Both the position numbers and the translations under genes were made by a program. Under the pieces are notes generated by a model. That model searched no databases. It worked only from the letters and a program-made list of their open reading frames with translations, and was not told the origin of the DNA. Below are positions 53,393 to 62,274 of a DNA stretch of 64,000 nucleotides, piece by piece. Source of the stretch: Clostridiales bacterium (GTDB lineage: Bacteria; Bacillota; Clostridia; Lachnospirales; Lachnospiraceae); NCBI GenBank assembly GCA_018372435.1, contig JAHAJA010000003.1, positions 186,001 to 250,000 on the forward strand, in the 5' to 3' direction. Numbering within the stretch: position 1 is the first letter of the stretch; each line of letters starts with the position of its first letter.

Positions 53393-55927
53393 TTATTCAT
53401 ACTTTAATTCTTGAATTATTGATAATTTCTTACTCTTGAATATAACTGGTAGAGTAGCAAGTAAAACGATACATAAAGATACGAGATAAATTGTTGGTAG
53501 GGAACCAAACGATAAAGAGATTTCTAAAGGAAATCCTACCAGAGACATAATCTTGCCCACTAATGACATACCAAACAAACTATATAGGATAGCAATGATC
53601 ATACCCCAAGTTACACAAGCAACAGATTCAATAAGCAATACACGTCTTCGTAAGGAATTCTCCATACCAACAGAGGATAATACTGCGAATTCTGTCTTAC
53701 GTTGTAGGAAGCTAATGGATACATTATTGATAATACCAAGTGCAGCAATTACAATTGCTAGATAGGAAAAGATACTTAATGCATTCATCATCATTTGATT
53801 CTGTTCTATATTTTGTTCACGCATCTCTTCTTTTGTTATGAAGGTTGCTCCAATGGAACGAATAATTGGTTTTAATTTCGGAACGAAAGTGTCTATACCT
53901 GAATCAGTAACTAAGGTTATTTGATTAGAAGAAGGTACATTGAATAAGTTCCTCATTGTTTCATGACTTACAAAACTAACTATTCCACCATTAAACAGCT
54001 TAGCGTTAATTATTGCGTCGATTGTCAATGTTTCTTTTACACCATTGCATTCTACTAATACGGTATCACCGATTTTCTTATTCGTTCCTTTTAATAGGGC
54101 AGTTGTCATAATGATGCCCTTAGAATCTGTACGGAATTGTTCTAAGCCTTCTTTATAGGCTTTACTATCCAGTTCCAAATAACCGTTATATGCACTATAA
54201 GTGTCTAAATCAATACCTTGTAAAGGAATTGACATTTGATTTTCTTCATCCTCACTTAGATAGACAGTTGCGTACTCGTAATCAACATAATTAATGTCTT
54301 CCGCTTTAACACCCAAATCAATGAGTTGTTCTGTCAGCTTGTCAGTTACCGATTGTTCGTCATTTTCTCGAATTGTTGAGATATTATAGATTTCAATATC
54401 ACTGTTTAGTTCTTCGTATGCATCTACAACTACATCGGTGGCGCTTTTAGCAGCGGAAGTAATTGCTAGAATAGATAATATTGAGATTATGATTAGCGTG
54501 ATATTACTTAACAAGATCTTCGAAGTACGAAGATTATTAGTTGCAAAGAATAAGGATTTATTCTTACCACGGCATAGTTTACTTAAGAGTATCGATAACA
54601 AGTCAATTACTTTCGGATAAGCAAGTATTGTTCCAATTAGTGAAACAATCATTAGTATAGGTGATAAATTAATCGATAAGTCTCCACCAAAGAAATAAAG
54701 TAGTAAAGAGACACCAATTAGGCAACAACCAACAATGAATTTTTTATATCCTATATGCATGGAAACACGAACATCATTCAAAATAACATCTTTAACTTGT
54801 AATTTACTAATCTTACGAACTGGTAAATAAGAAGATAATAAGGATAATAAAATAGCGAAGATAGTTCCCGCAATCATATAAGTTGGTTTAATAGTAATTG
54901 ACTCATAAACACCGTATTTTTTTAGAGGAGAAATGGATCTAGTAATAACATACAAAGCAAGTATTCCTAGACCATTACCAAGCAAAGCACCAATGACTCC
55001 GTAGAAGAAACTTTCTAATCGTAAGATGAATTTTACTTTTCCGGTAGTTGCACCTTGGCTTAGGAATGTACCTATGGTAGTTAGTCGTTCTGTTATAATA
55101 AGTTTGAAGGTGCTATAGATAATAATTGAACTCATAGCAACTACGATAAGAAGCATTACGTAAAGTATGCTACTAAAACTTGAGAATTGTTCTTTCACTT
55201 GATCCATATCAAAAAGTTCTGTAGCATTAAAATCTTTGTTAGCTGAATTAAAAGATTCAATTGCTTGATCTATGCCACCATCTAAAGCCTTAGCAGTAAT
55301 GAAGTTATATTGTCCTTCCACTCCTAATTCTTTTGAAAGATATTCGTATGGAAGAAACATGGAAAATGAGTTCGGTGTATCATTATAGAAGGCTCCATCT
55401 GGTGCTGAGATTGCAGTTATGGTTAGTTCTTTTGAGACACCTGCTATAACTATGGTAATGGTATCGCCTAAACTTAAATTACGTTCTTTTGCAATACGTT
55501 CCGATATAATACAAGAGCTACCTTTGAAGGTATCTAGATTTCCATCAGTTAATTGCTCCAGTGGAATCTTAGAACTGTCTCTTGCACGTATGGTTACAGT
55601 ACGAGTGGTTTCATCATCTGTGTCAATATTGTCTGTAATGGTTCCGTTCAAGATGATTTCCTTGAGGATACTCTCTGGTTCAATGCCAGCAGTACTCACT
55701 TCATTACAAGTAAAAAACGATAACCCCTTATCGTTTGGTTCAATTACTAGGTCTTGTTTTTCATAAGAAGCAACCACAGGTTTTAGTAAACTATCAAGAA
55801 TGATGTCAATTAAACCAGTACTTGTTACTACAAGTCCCGTACTCATTGCGATTGCAATGAGTAATAATAAGAACCGTCCTTTTTTTTCTGTCATGCTCTT
55901 TAGTACGTATTTAATAAAGACTTTCAT
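53393..55927 (-). CDS. FtsX-like ABC permease (MacB/LolE group)
   Basis: An 844-residue permease with two FtsX domains. The first helix (residues 18-40) is followed by a large extracellular domain, then three helices (about 260-380), two middle helices (around 400-440), another helix at about 470, a second extracellular domain and three C-terminal helices. The inner loops TTIGTFLSQGATTGKVKFIL and FAVLSSVGMENSLRRRVLLI are characteristic coupling segments. Such pairs export peptides, lipids or antibiotics, or act as stress sensors. AAGGAGAG precedes the ATG. No two-component genes are adjacent. Confidence 0.9.
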   Translation of the reverse strand: MKVFIKYVLKSMTEKKGRFLLLLIAIAMSTGLVVTSTGLIDIILDSLLKPVVASYEKQDLVIEPNDKGLSFFTCNEVSTAGIEPESILKEIILNGTITDNIDTDDETTRTVTIRARDSSKIPLEQLTDGNLDTFKGSSCIISERIAKERNLSLGDTITIVIAGVSKELTITAISAPDGAFYNDTPNSFSMFLPYEYLSKELGVEGQYNFITAKALDGGIDQAIESFNSANKDFNATELFDMDQVKEQFSSFSSILYVMLLIVVAMSSIIIYSTFKLIITERLTTIGTFLSQGATTGKVKFILRLESFFYGVIGALLGNGLGILALYVITRSISPLKKYGVYESITIKPTYMIAGTIFAILLSLLSSYLPVRKISKLQVKDVILNDVRVSMHIGYKKFIVGCCLIGVSLLLYFFGGDLSINLSPILMIVSLIGTILAYPKVIDLLSILLSKLCRGKNKSLFFATNNLRTSKILLSNITLIIISILSILAITSAAKSATDVVVDAYEELNSDIEIYNISTIRENDEQSVTDKLTEQLIDLGVKAEDINYVDYEYATVYLSEDEENQMSIPLQGIDLDTYSAYNGYLELDSKAYKEGLEQFRTDSKGIIMTTALLKGTNKKIGDTVLVECNGVKETLTIDAIINAKLFNGGIVSFVSHETMRNLFNVPSSNQITLVTDSGIDTFVPKLKPIIRSIGATFITKEEMREQNIEQNQMMMNALSIFSYLAIVIAALGIINNVSISFLQRKTEFAVLSSVGMENSLRRRVLLIESVACVTWGMIIAILYSLFGMSLVGKIMSLVGFPLEISLSFGSLPTIYLVSLCIVLLATLPVIFKSKKLSIIQELKYE

Positions 55928-56078
55928 GTATACTCTCCTTCACTTGTTAGTATAATATTGTCTCAGCTATAAGAGATTATACCAAATTAAGTAAAAAGAA
56001 CTAGTGTGATTTGTCATGAAATGAATTAGAAAATGATTAGAAAATATTATAGAAGTAACATGGATGTGACAAATGTAA

Positions 56079-56837
56079 TTACTTTGGATAGATTACCTGT
56101 AAAGTTGAAGGAAGGAAATGAAGAATACTATCACTTGGTTTGGTATCTGTAATCAGAACATCTAGGTCTGATAAATCACAGGTTTTACAGAAGTATTCTT
56201 GGCCAAGTTTAGTGCTGTCACATAGGAGAATATGTTGCTTAGAGCTTCGAAACATCTGTCTTTTAACCATGGCGTTATCCTCGCCAGCCTCTGTAATTCC
56301 ACCAGTAATAGAAGCACCGCAACAAGAAAAGATAAGTTTATCGGCGCGATAGTTTGAGAAAGTATCGATAGCAGGTTGTCCAATGGTAGAAGAATGATTG
56401 TGAATACGACCGCCACTAACAATTAGATTAATATGTTTGAATTCGTTAAGCACATTCATAGTAGCTAAACCATTCGTAACCACAGTTAATTTTTTATACA
56501 TAGTAAGTTGTTTGGCAAGTACAGTAATCGTTGAACTTGAGTCAAAGAATATGGTATCGAAGTCATGAATATATGTAAGTGCAAGTTCTGCAATAATCTT
56601 TTTCTTATCTAGATTTTTCTGAGATCGTACTAGCAGAGAATCATCTTGATTAATCCCTTTTATAATTGCAGCACCGCCACGAATTCGAGTAAGAAGCCCT
56701 TTTCCTTCCATTTCCGCTAGATCCCTTCGTATGGTTGCTCCACTGGCATATAATTTCTTACAAAGATAAGCAACTGTTACGCTTTGGTTTTCATTTAGTA
56801 GATCGAGAATTTGATTTTGTCTCTCATATGATAACAT
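56079..56837 (-). CDS. DeoR-family regulator of fucose genes
   Basis: A 252-residue repressor. The N-terminal helix-turn-helix shows the DeoR pattern (SVTVAYLCKKLYASGATIRRDLAEMEGKG). The C-terminal DeoRC domain is a sugar-phosphate sensor (DTIFFDSSSTITVLAKQL, VVTNGLATMNVLN, VSGGRIHN). It lies divergent from the fucose operon, so fuculose 1-phosphate is the likely inducer, as an inference from position. The GTG at 56846 opens the frame, but GAGGT favours the ATG at 56837. Three 10-bp TGATTrAAA repeats lie just upstream. Confidence 0.9.
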   Translation of the reverse strand: MLSYERQNQILDLLNENQSVTVAYLCKKLYASGATIRRDLAEMEGKGLLTRIRGGAAIIKGINQDDSLLVRSQKNLDKKKIIAELALTYIHDFDTIFFDSSSTITVLAKQLTMYKKLTVVTNGLATMNVLNEFKHINLIVSGGRIHNHSSTIGQPAIDTFSNYRADKLIFSCCGASITGGITEAGEDNAMVKRQMFRSSKQHILLCDSTKLGQEYFCKTCDLSDLDVLITDTKPSDSILHFLPSTLQVIYPK

Positions 56838-56850
56838 AGTAAACACCTCG

Positions 56851-56880
56851 TGATTGAAAATGATTAAAACTGATTAGTTA
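56851..56880. promoter_or_regulatory. Three tandem 10-bp repeats, DeoR operator candidate
   Basis: TGATTGAAAA, TGATTAAAAC and TGATTAGTTA follow each other exactly one helix turn apart, directly upstream of the DeoR ribosome site. Direct repeats spaced one turn apart are common DeoR-family binding sites, so this looks like the autoregulatory site. Confidence 0.65.
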
Positions 56881-56963
56881 TTATAGCACATTTGTGAGAA
56901 TTCTTCAATATAAGTGCCATAGATAGACGATTATATAGAATGATTATATAATACTAATGTGAA

Positions 56964-56984
56964 AATTAATCAAAAAGATTAATT
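56964..56984. promoter_or_regulatory. Inverted repeat, operator candidate for the fucose operon
   Basis: AATTAATC, five A residues, GATTAATT: a perfect inverted repeat with the same GATTAA core as the repeats at 56851. It lies 110 bp before the aldolase start. Confidence 0.6.
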
Positions 56985-57093
56985 ATGAATAATTGCTGTT
57001 TACTAGAAGTAAGTAGTTAATTAGAATAAGAAAACAAACTCTATAAGAGTTAGGAGCACAAAGTTAAGGCAAATGAAAGGATTGGATTACATA

Positions 57094-57795
57094 ATGACAA
57101 ATCAACAGCAAATCGAACAACAAATTAAGGAACAAATGTGTGATGTATGTCACAAGATGTGGCAATTAGGTTGGGTGGCAGCAAACGATGGGAACGTAAC
57201 AGTAAAATTAGAAGACAACACATTCTTTGCGACGCCAACAGGAATAAGTAAGAGTTTTATTACACCTGAAAAAATCGTTAAGATTGATAAAGATGGTAAT
57301 GTATTAGAAGGACTTGAGGGGTATCGTCCTTCCTCTGAGATTAAGATGCACTTGCGTTGCTATACGGAAAGAGAAGATGTGGGTGCAGTTGTACATGCCC
57401 ATCCACCAGTAGCAACAGGATATGCGGTTGCCCATAAATCCTTAGACAGTTACAATATGATTGAGACCGTAATCGCACTTGGGTCAATCCCTGTAACTCC
57501 ATATGGAACACCATCTACGTACGAGGTACCAGATGCGATTGCATCATACCTAGGAGAACACGATGCGGTATTATTAATGAATCATGGTGCATTAACAGTC
57601 GGTGCAGATTTAATTACTGCCTACTATAGAATGGAGACTTTGGAATTATTTGCAAAGATTAATCTTACAGCTACACTTTTAGGTGGAGCAAAGGAAATCT
57701 CTAGAGATAACATTGATCGATTAATTAGTATGCGTGAAGGATATGGAGTAACAGGTAAACATCCAGGTTATAAGAAATACAATGACGAGGAGTAA
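57094..57795 (+). CDS. fucA: L-fuculose-phosphate aldolase
   Basis: A 233-residue class II aldolase/adducin-family enzyme that splits fuculose 1-phosphate into lactaldehyde and dihydroxyacetone phosphate. The zinc ligands HAH in VVHAHPPVATGYA (about residue 94) and His in LLMNHGALTVGAD (about residue 158) are intact, as is the phosphate site ANDGNVTVKL and the Ser pair of RPSSEIKMH. The ATG at 57073 would add 7 residues, but its ribosome site is too close; 57094 follows AAAGGA. The role as fuculose aldolase rests on the isomerase and kinase that follow; a rhamnulose-phosphate aldolase is the main alternative. Confidence 0.82.
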   Translation: MTNQQQIEQQIKEQMCDVCHKMWQLGWVAANDGNVTVKLEDNTFFATPTGISKSFITPEKIVKIDKDGNVLEGLEGYRPSSEIKMHLRCYTEREDVGAVVHAHPPVATGYAVAHKSLDSYNMIETVIALGSIPVTPYGTPSTYEVPDAIASYLGEHDAVLLMNHGALTVGADLITAYYRMETLELFAKINLTATLLGGAKEISRDNIDRLISMREGYGVTGKHPGYKKYNDEE

Positions 57796-57804
57796 TGTTC
57801 GTAT

Positions 57805-59298
57805 ATGGGGAAAAGAGTATTAGCATTTGATTTCGGTGCTTCTAGTGGTAGAGCTATGCTAGGTACATTAGTAGATGGAGAGATTCAAATTGAAGAGATT
57901 CATCGTTTTGTTAATGAACCAGTAATTGTACATAAAACAATGTATTGGGATACCTTACGACTCTTTCATGAGATTAAACAAGGAATACGTAAGGCAAAGT
58001 TAAGGGGTGGATTTGATAGTATCGGTATTGACACATGGGGTGTTGATTTCGGATTATTAGACCGTGACGGCAATCTGTTAGAAAACAGCATTCATTACCG
58101 TGATCCAAGAACGAAGGGAATGATGGAAGAAAGTTTTCGTTACCTTGATAAAGATACGTTCTATCAGATTACAGGAAATCAATTTATGGAGCTGAATACA
58201 GTATTCCAATTATTATCAATCAAACAAAATCGTCCAGAACTGTTAGAGCGTGCAGATGCTATGCTGTTAACCCCTGACTTGTTTGGATATTTTCTAACTG
58301 GTAAGAAATACAGCGAGTATTCTATAGCCTCCACGACCCAATTACTTGATGCTAAGACTAAGACCTGGTCGGAAACGGTAATGGATAAGCTAGGATTACC
58401 AAAGAAGTTGCTGCAACCAATTGTATCTTGTCCAACGATCGTTGGTACATTACAGGAAGATATCTGTGAGGAACTGGGTGTAGAACCAGCTATAGTTGTT
58501 GCTATTGCTTCTCATGACACACAAAGTGCAATGGTCAGTGTACCAGCAACAGAAGAGGATTTTGTGTTCTTAAGTTGTGGAACTTGGTCTTTACTTGGGA
58601 CAGAGCTGCATGCACCTATTATTAATGAGGAAAGTAATCGATTGAATGTCACCAATGAAGGTGGTTGTGAAGGGAAAACATCCTTTCTTAAGAATATAAT
58701 AGGTTTATGGTTAATACAAGAGAGTAGAAGACAATGGATTTTAGAAGGTAAGGAGTATTCCTTTGGAGAATTAGAGCAATTATCGAAGGAAGCAAAACCA
58801 CTGCAATGTTTTATTGATCCAGATGCAGAAGAATTCGGACCAGCAGGTGACATCCCTTCAAGAATCAAAGAATATTGTAGAAGATCGAATCAATATGTTC
58901 CACAGTCAATTGGAGAAATTGTACGTTGTATTAATGAAAGTTTGGCTATGAAATACAGATACAGTATGAAACAACTTAGAAATTGCACAGGTAAAGAATA
59001 TCATAAACTATACATGGTTGGTGGTGGAATCCAAAGTAAATTACTCTGTCAGATGACAGCTGACTCTTGCGGTTTACAAGTTAGTGCAGGGCCAGTAGAA
59101 GCAACTATTATAGGAAATGTTGCTCAACAATTAATGGCTCTTGGTGAGTTTGATAGTTTGCAAGAGATTCGCGAGGTAATCGCAAGCTCACCAGAAGTAC
59201 TAATCTATGAACCAAAGGACCATGACTTGTGGAACGAAGGGTATGAGAGATTTTTAAGGTTAATCTGTGATGAAATGCAAGGGTTTTGTATCAAATAA
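57805..59298 (+). CDS. FGGY kinase of the rhamnulokinase type, fuculokinase by context
   Basis: A 497-residue sugar kinase. Actin-fold motifs include FDFGASSGRAMLGTL (residues 9-23), IDTWGVDFGLLDRDG, VAIASHDTQSA, the adenosine-binding FLSCGTWSLLGTEL and MVGGGIQSKLLCQM. Overall it resembles RhaB more than E. coli FucK, but it lies between a fuculose-phosphate aldolase-like gene and an L-fucose isomerase. It may phosphorylate L-fuculose, L-rhamnulose, or both. It begins 9 bp after the aldolase stop codon. Confidence 0.85.
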   Translation: MGKRVLAFDFGASSGRAMLGTLVDGEIQIEEIHRFVNEPVIVHKTMYWDTLRLFHEIKQGIRKAKLRGGFDSIGIDTWGVDFGLLDRDGNLLENSIHYRDPRTKGMMEESFRYLDKDTFYQITGNQFMELNTVFQLLSIKQNRPELLERADAMLLTPDLFGYFLTGKKYSEYSIASTTQLLDAKTKTWSETVMDKLGLPKKLLQPIVSCPTIVGTLQEDICEELGVEPAIVVAIASHDTQSAMVSVPATEEDFVFLSCGTWSLLGTELHAPIINEESNRLNVTNEGGCEGKTSFLKNIIGLWLIQESRRQWILEGKEYSFGELEQLSKEAKPLQCFIDPDAEEFGPAGDIPSRIKEYCRRSNQYVPQSIGEIVRCINESLAMKYRYSMKQLRNCTGKEYHKLYMVGGGIQSKLLCQMTADSCGLQVSAGPVEATIIGNVAQQLMALGEFDSLQEIREVIASSPEVLIYEPKDHDLWNEGYERFLRLICDEMQGFCIK

Positions 59299-59318
59299 TT
59301 TGAAAGGAAGAAAAATGA

Positions 59319-61109
59319 ATGAAGATGAATTATCCTAAGATTGGAATTCGCCCAACTATAGATGGAAGATGGGGCGGTGTTAGAGAAAGTCTTGAGACAC
59401 AGACTATGAATATGGCAAAAGCTGCTGCACAGCTAATAGAGGCAAATCTAAGATATCCAGATGGTACACCAGTACAATGTGTAATCTCTCACACTACAAT
59501 TGGTAGCGGTGCAGAAGCAGCAAGTTGTGCAGAACAATTTGGTAAAGAGAAAGTATGTGCTACTCTTACTGTTACTCCATGTTGGTGCTATGGTTCGGAG
59601 ACATTCGATATGGACCCACATACCATCAAGGCGGTTTGGGGATTTAATGGAACAGAAAGACCAGGTGCAGTATATTTGGCTGCGGTACTTGCAGCACATG
59701 CACAAAGGGGGTTACCAGCATTTTCAATCTATGGACATGATGTGCAAGACAAAGATGATACAAGTGTACCAGCAGATGTACAAGAGAAGATTCTCACATT
59801 TGCTCGTTGTGCAATTGCAGTTGGTTGTATGAAGAATAAAGCTTATGTTAATCTAGGTGGAGTTTCTATGGGAATTGCAGGTTCATACTGCGATGCAGAA
59901 TTCTTCCAAAAATACTTGGGAATCCGTGCTGAATGGGTGGACATGACAGAGATTATTCGTCGCATAACACTAAAAATCTACGATCATGAAGAGTATGAAA
60001 AAGCACTTGCGTGGGTAAAAGCATATTGTAAAGAAGGATTTGATTGTAATGCAGAAAAAGACTACCCAGAGATTATTACAAAATCCAAGGTGGTACCAGC
60101 GGATAAAGATTGGGAGTTTGTTGTAAAACAAACACTAATTGCAAGAGATATCATCTATGGTAACGAAAAACTAGGTGCTATGGGATGGCATGAGGAGGCA
60201 CTTGGAAGAAATGGTATTGCAGGAGGATTTCAAGGTCAGAGAATGTGGACTGATTGGTTACCGAATGGTGATTTTATGGAAGCAATTATGGCTTCTACGT
60301 TCGATTGGAATGGCCCTAAGATGCCAACACCATTTGCCACAGAGAATGATACCTGTAATGGAGTAGCAATGTTACTCGGTACTTTAGTAACTAATACAGC
60401 TCCATGTTTCCATGATGTCAGAACGTATTGGAGTAAAGAAGCCTGTGAGCGAGTAACGGGTAAGGCTCCAAGTGGAGTTGCAAAAGATGGATTTATTCAT
60501 TTGATTAACTCAGGGGCTACAGCACTTGATGGAACGGGTGCAAGTAAAGATGAAGCTGGTATGGGTGTTATGAAACCATTCTGGGATATGACGGATGAGG
60601 ATATCAAAGCTTGTACAGATGCAACGGATTGGTGCCGTGCTAATTATGAATACTTCAGAGGTGGCGGCTTCTCTTCCCACTTTAAGACAATGGCTGAGAT
60701 GCCAATCACTATGTTACGTATGAATATGGTAGATGGTATTGGACCAGTTCTTCAGATTGCGGAGGGATATACAGCTGTTCTTGAAGATGATGTACATAAT
60801 ACAATTGATGTAAGAACTGACCGTACTTGGCCTACTACTTGGTTTGTACCTAATCTAACTGGGGAAGGTGCTTTCAAAGATGTTTATAGTGTAATGGCTA
60901 ACTGGGGAGCAAACCATGGTGTGACTGTGTATGGACATGTGGGAGACCGTCTCATTACATTGGCTTCAATGCTTCGTATTCCTGTTAATATGCATAACGT
61001 TTCTGATGATAGAATATTCCGCCCACACAGCTGGGCTTCCTTTGGCACAATGAATAAGGAAGCTGCTGATTATGAATCTTGTAAATTCTATGGCCCGCTA
61101 TATAAATAA
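59319..61109 (+). CDS. fucI: L-fucose isomerase
   Basis: A 596-residue enzyme that converts L-fucose to L-fuculose, requiring Mn. Length and the sequence blocks IGIRPTIDGRWGGVRESLE at the start, GFNGTERPGAVYLAAVLAAH, IYGHDVQDKDDTSVP and the Glu/Asp metal region around YVNLGGVSMGIAGSYCD match the FucI family. TWPTTWFVPNLTGEGAF and MHNVSDDRIFRPHSW occur near the C-terminus. AAAGGAAG lies 8 bp before the ATG. It ends the fucose operon and a strong terminator follows. Confidence 0.94.
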   Translation: MKMNYPKIGIRPTIDGRWGGVRESLETQTMNMAKAAAQLIEANLRYPDGTPVQCVISHTTIGSGAEAASCAEQFGKEKVCATLTVTPCWCYGSETFDMDPHTIKAVWGFNGTERPGAVYLAAVLAAHAQRGLPAFSIYGHDVQDKDDTSVPADVQEKILTFARCAIAVGCMKNKAYVNLGGVSMGIAGSYCDAEFFQKYLGIRAEWVDMTEIIRRITLKIYDHEEYEKALAWVKAYCKEGFDCNAEKDYPEIITKSKVVPADKDWEFVVKQTLIARDIIYGNEKLGAMGWHEEALGRNGIAGGFQGQRMWTDWLPNGDFMEAIMASTFDWNGPKMPTPFATENDTCNGVAMLLGTLVTNTAPCFHDVRTYWSKEACERVTGKAPSGVAKDGFIHLINSGATALDGTGASKDEAGMGVMKPFWDMTDEDIKACTDATDWCRANYEYFRGGGFSSHFKTMAEMPITMLRMNMVDGIGPVLQIAEGYTAVLEDDVHNTIDVRTDRTWPTTWFVPNLTGEGAFKDVYSVMANWGANHGVTVYGHVGDRLITLASMLRIPVNMHNVSDDRIFRPHSWASFGTMNKEAADYESCKFYGPLYK

Positions 61110-61133
61110 AATTAGGTAATTATTAAGGGATTG

Positions 61134-61171
61134 AAGGCAAAAGTTAAAGAGCATTTAACTTTTGCCTTTTT
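61134..61171 (+). terminator. Terminator of the fucose operon
   Basis: AAGGCAAAAGTTAAA pairs perfectly with TTTAACTTTTGCCTT over a 5-nt loop, followed by TTTT. Confidence 0.88.
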
Positions 61172-61247
61172 GGACTTTTATTTTAAAATCATATCATGTA
61201 CAATTGGCTTGTAACAAAACAAATGTTAGAAAAGAGGAAACGTATTT

Positions 61248-62141
61248 ATGTGGTTTTGGTTAGCTATAGTGGCTCTATTATGTTGGAGTGGATCCGATTT
61301 GTTCAGTAAGATTGGTTCTAAGCCAGATGATAAGAACAGTCACTTAAAGATGGTTATGGCAGTTGGTCTTGTTATGGGACTTCATGCATTGTATGAAATA
61401 TTTATAGTAGGTACTTCAATTACTCTGGGAGATTTTATAACGTATCTGCCAGTTTCAATGTTGTATATTATATCGATGACGATTGGATATATTGGACTTC
61501 GTTATATTGAGTTATCGATTTCTTCACCAATTTGTAATTCTTCTGGTGCAATCGCGGCACTTGGTTGCTTTCTATTCTTAGGCCAAAGAATGAGTGGTCT
61601 TCAAACATTTGCGGTACTTCTTGTTTGTATAGGAGTTGTTGGTCTTGGATTCGTTGAAATGAAAGAAGATAAAGAACTTCGTGTTAAGAGACAAAGTACA
61701 GCAAACGTAAAATATACGAAGAGCTTGCTTGCTATCTTACTTCCTATACTATACTGTATCATTGATGCAGCAGGTACATTAGCTGATAGTCTTGTTTTAG
61801 AGAAGTTAAATGAGAATACGGCCAATGTGGCATATGAATTAACATTTCTTTTCTTAGGAATTATGGCGTTTATCTATGTCGTTGTTATTAAGAAAGAAAA
61901 ATTAACGGTTAAAAGAGAAAGTCCTAAATTCGTGGCAGCTATCTTTGAAACTGCAGGACAGTTTGCATATATCTTTGCAGTTGGTGCGAATGCGATTGCT
62001 GCAGCGCCAGTTATTTCTTCATACTGCGTGGCTTCCGTGTTATGGAGTAGGATATTTCTTAAGGAAAAGTTGTCAATGAAACACTATGCAATGATTATCA
62101 TTTGTGTAATTGGTATTATAATTCTTGGTACTTTCGAGTAA
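61248..62141 (+). CDS. EamA/DMT-family transporter
   Basis: A 297-residue transporter with ten predicted helices in two EamA repeats. The first repeat ends in SISSPICNSSGAIAALGCFLFLGQRMSG, and the second has ANAIAAAPVISSYCVASVLWSRIFLKEKLS, both typical EamA helix-4/5 patterns. A basic loop (about 140-160) separates the halves. The substrate is unknown. It lies directly after the fucose operon, but a terminator stands between, so a role in fucose or lactaldehyde transport is only a guess. Confidence 0.85.
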   Translation: MWFWLAIVALLCWSGSDLFSKIGSKPDDKNSHLKMVMAVGLVMGLHALYEIFIVGTSITLGDFITYLPVSMLYIISMTIGYIGLRYIELSISSPICNSSGAIAALGCFLFLGQRMSGLQTFAVLLVCIGVVGLGFVEMKEDKELRVKRQSTANVKYTKSLLAILLPILYCIIDAAGTLADSLVLEKLNENTANVAYELTFLFLGIMAFIYVVVIKKEKLTVKRESPKFVAAIFETAGQFAYIFAVGANAIAAAPVISSYCVASVLWSRIFLKEKLSMKHYAMIIICVIGIIILGTFE

Positions 62142-62221
62142 TAACTGTATAAAAAAGTTAAATTAATCATATTGGATAAAAATAATTAGTAGTTCGTATT
62201 GACAAATTAGTATCTAGATTT

Positions 62222-62262
62222 AAGGACAAAAGTGCAATTGTCAGCACTTTTGTCCTTTTTTA
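62222..62262. terminator. Strong bidirectional terminator
   Basis: AAGGACAAAAGTGC pairs perfectly with GCACTTTTGTCCTT over 8 nt, with T runs on both strands, between convergent genes. Confidence 0.9.
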
Positions 62263-62274
62263 ATAGTGATTAAG

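Noticed and set aside
59500..59832. 110-codon frame inside fucI
   Set aside because: It is a shifted reading frame of a conserved enzyme, with a repetitive Gln/His composition.
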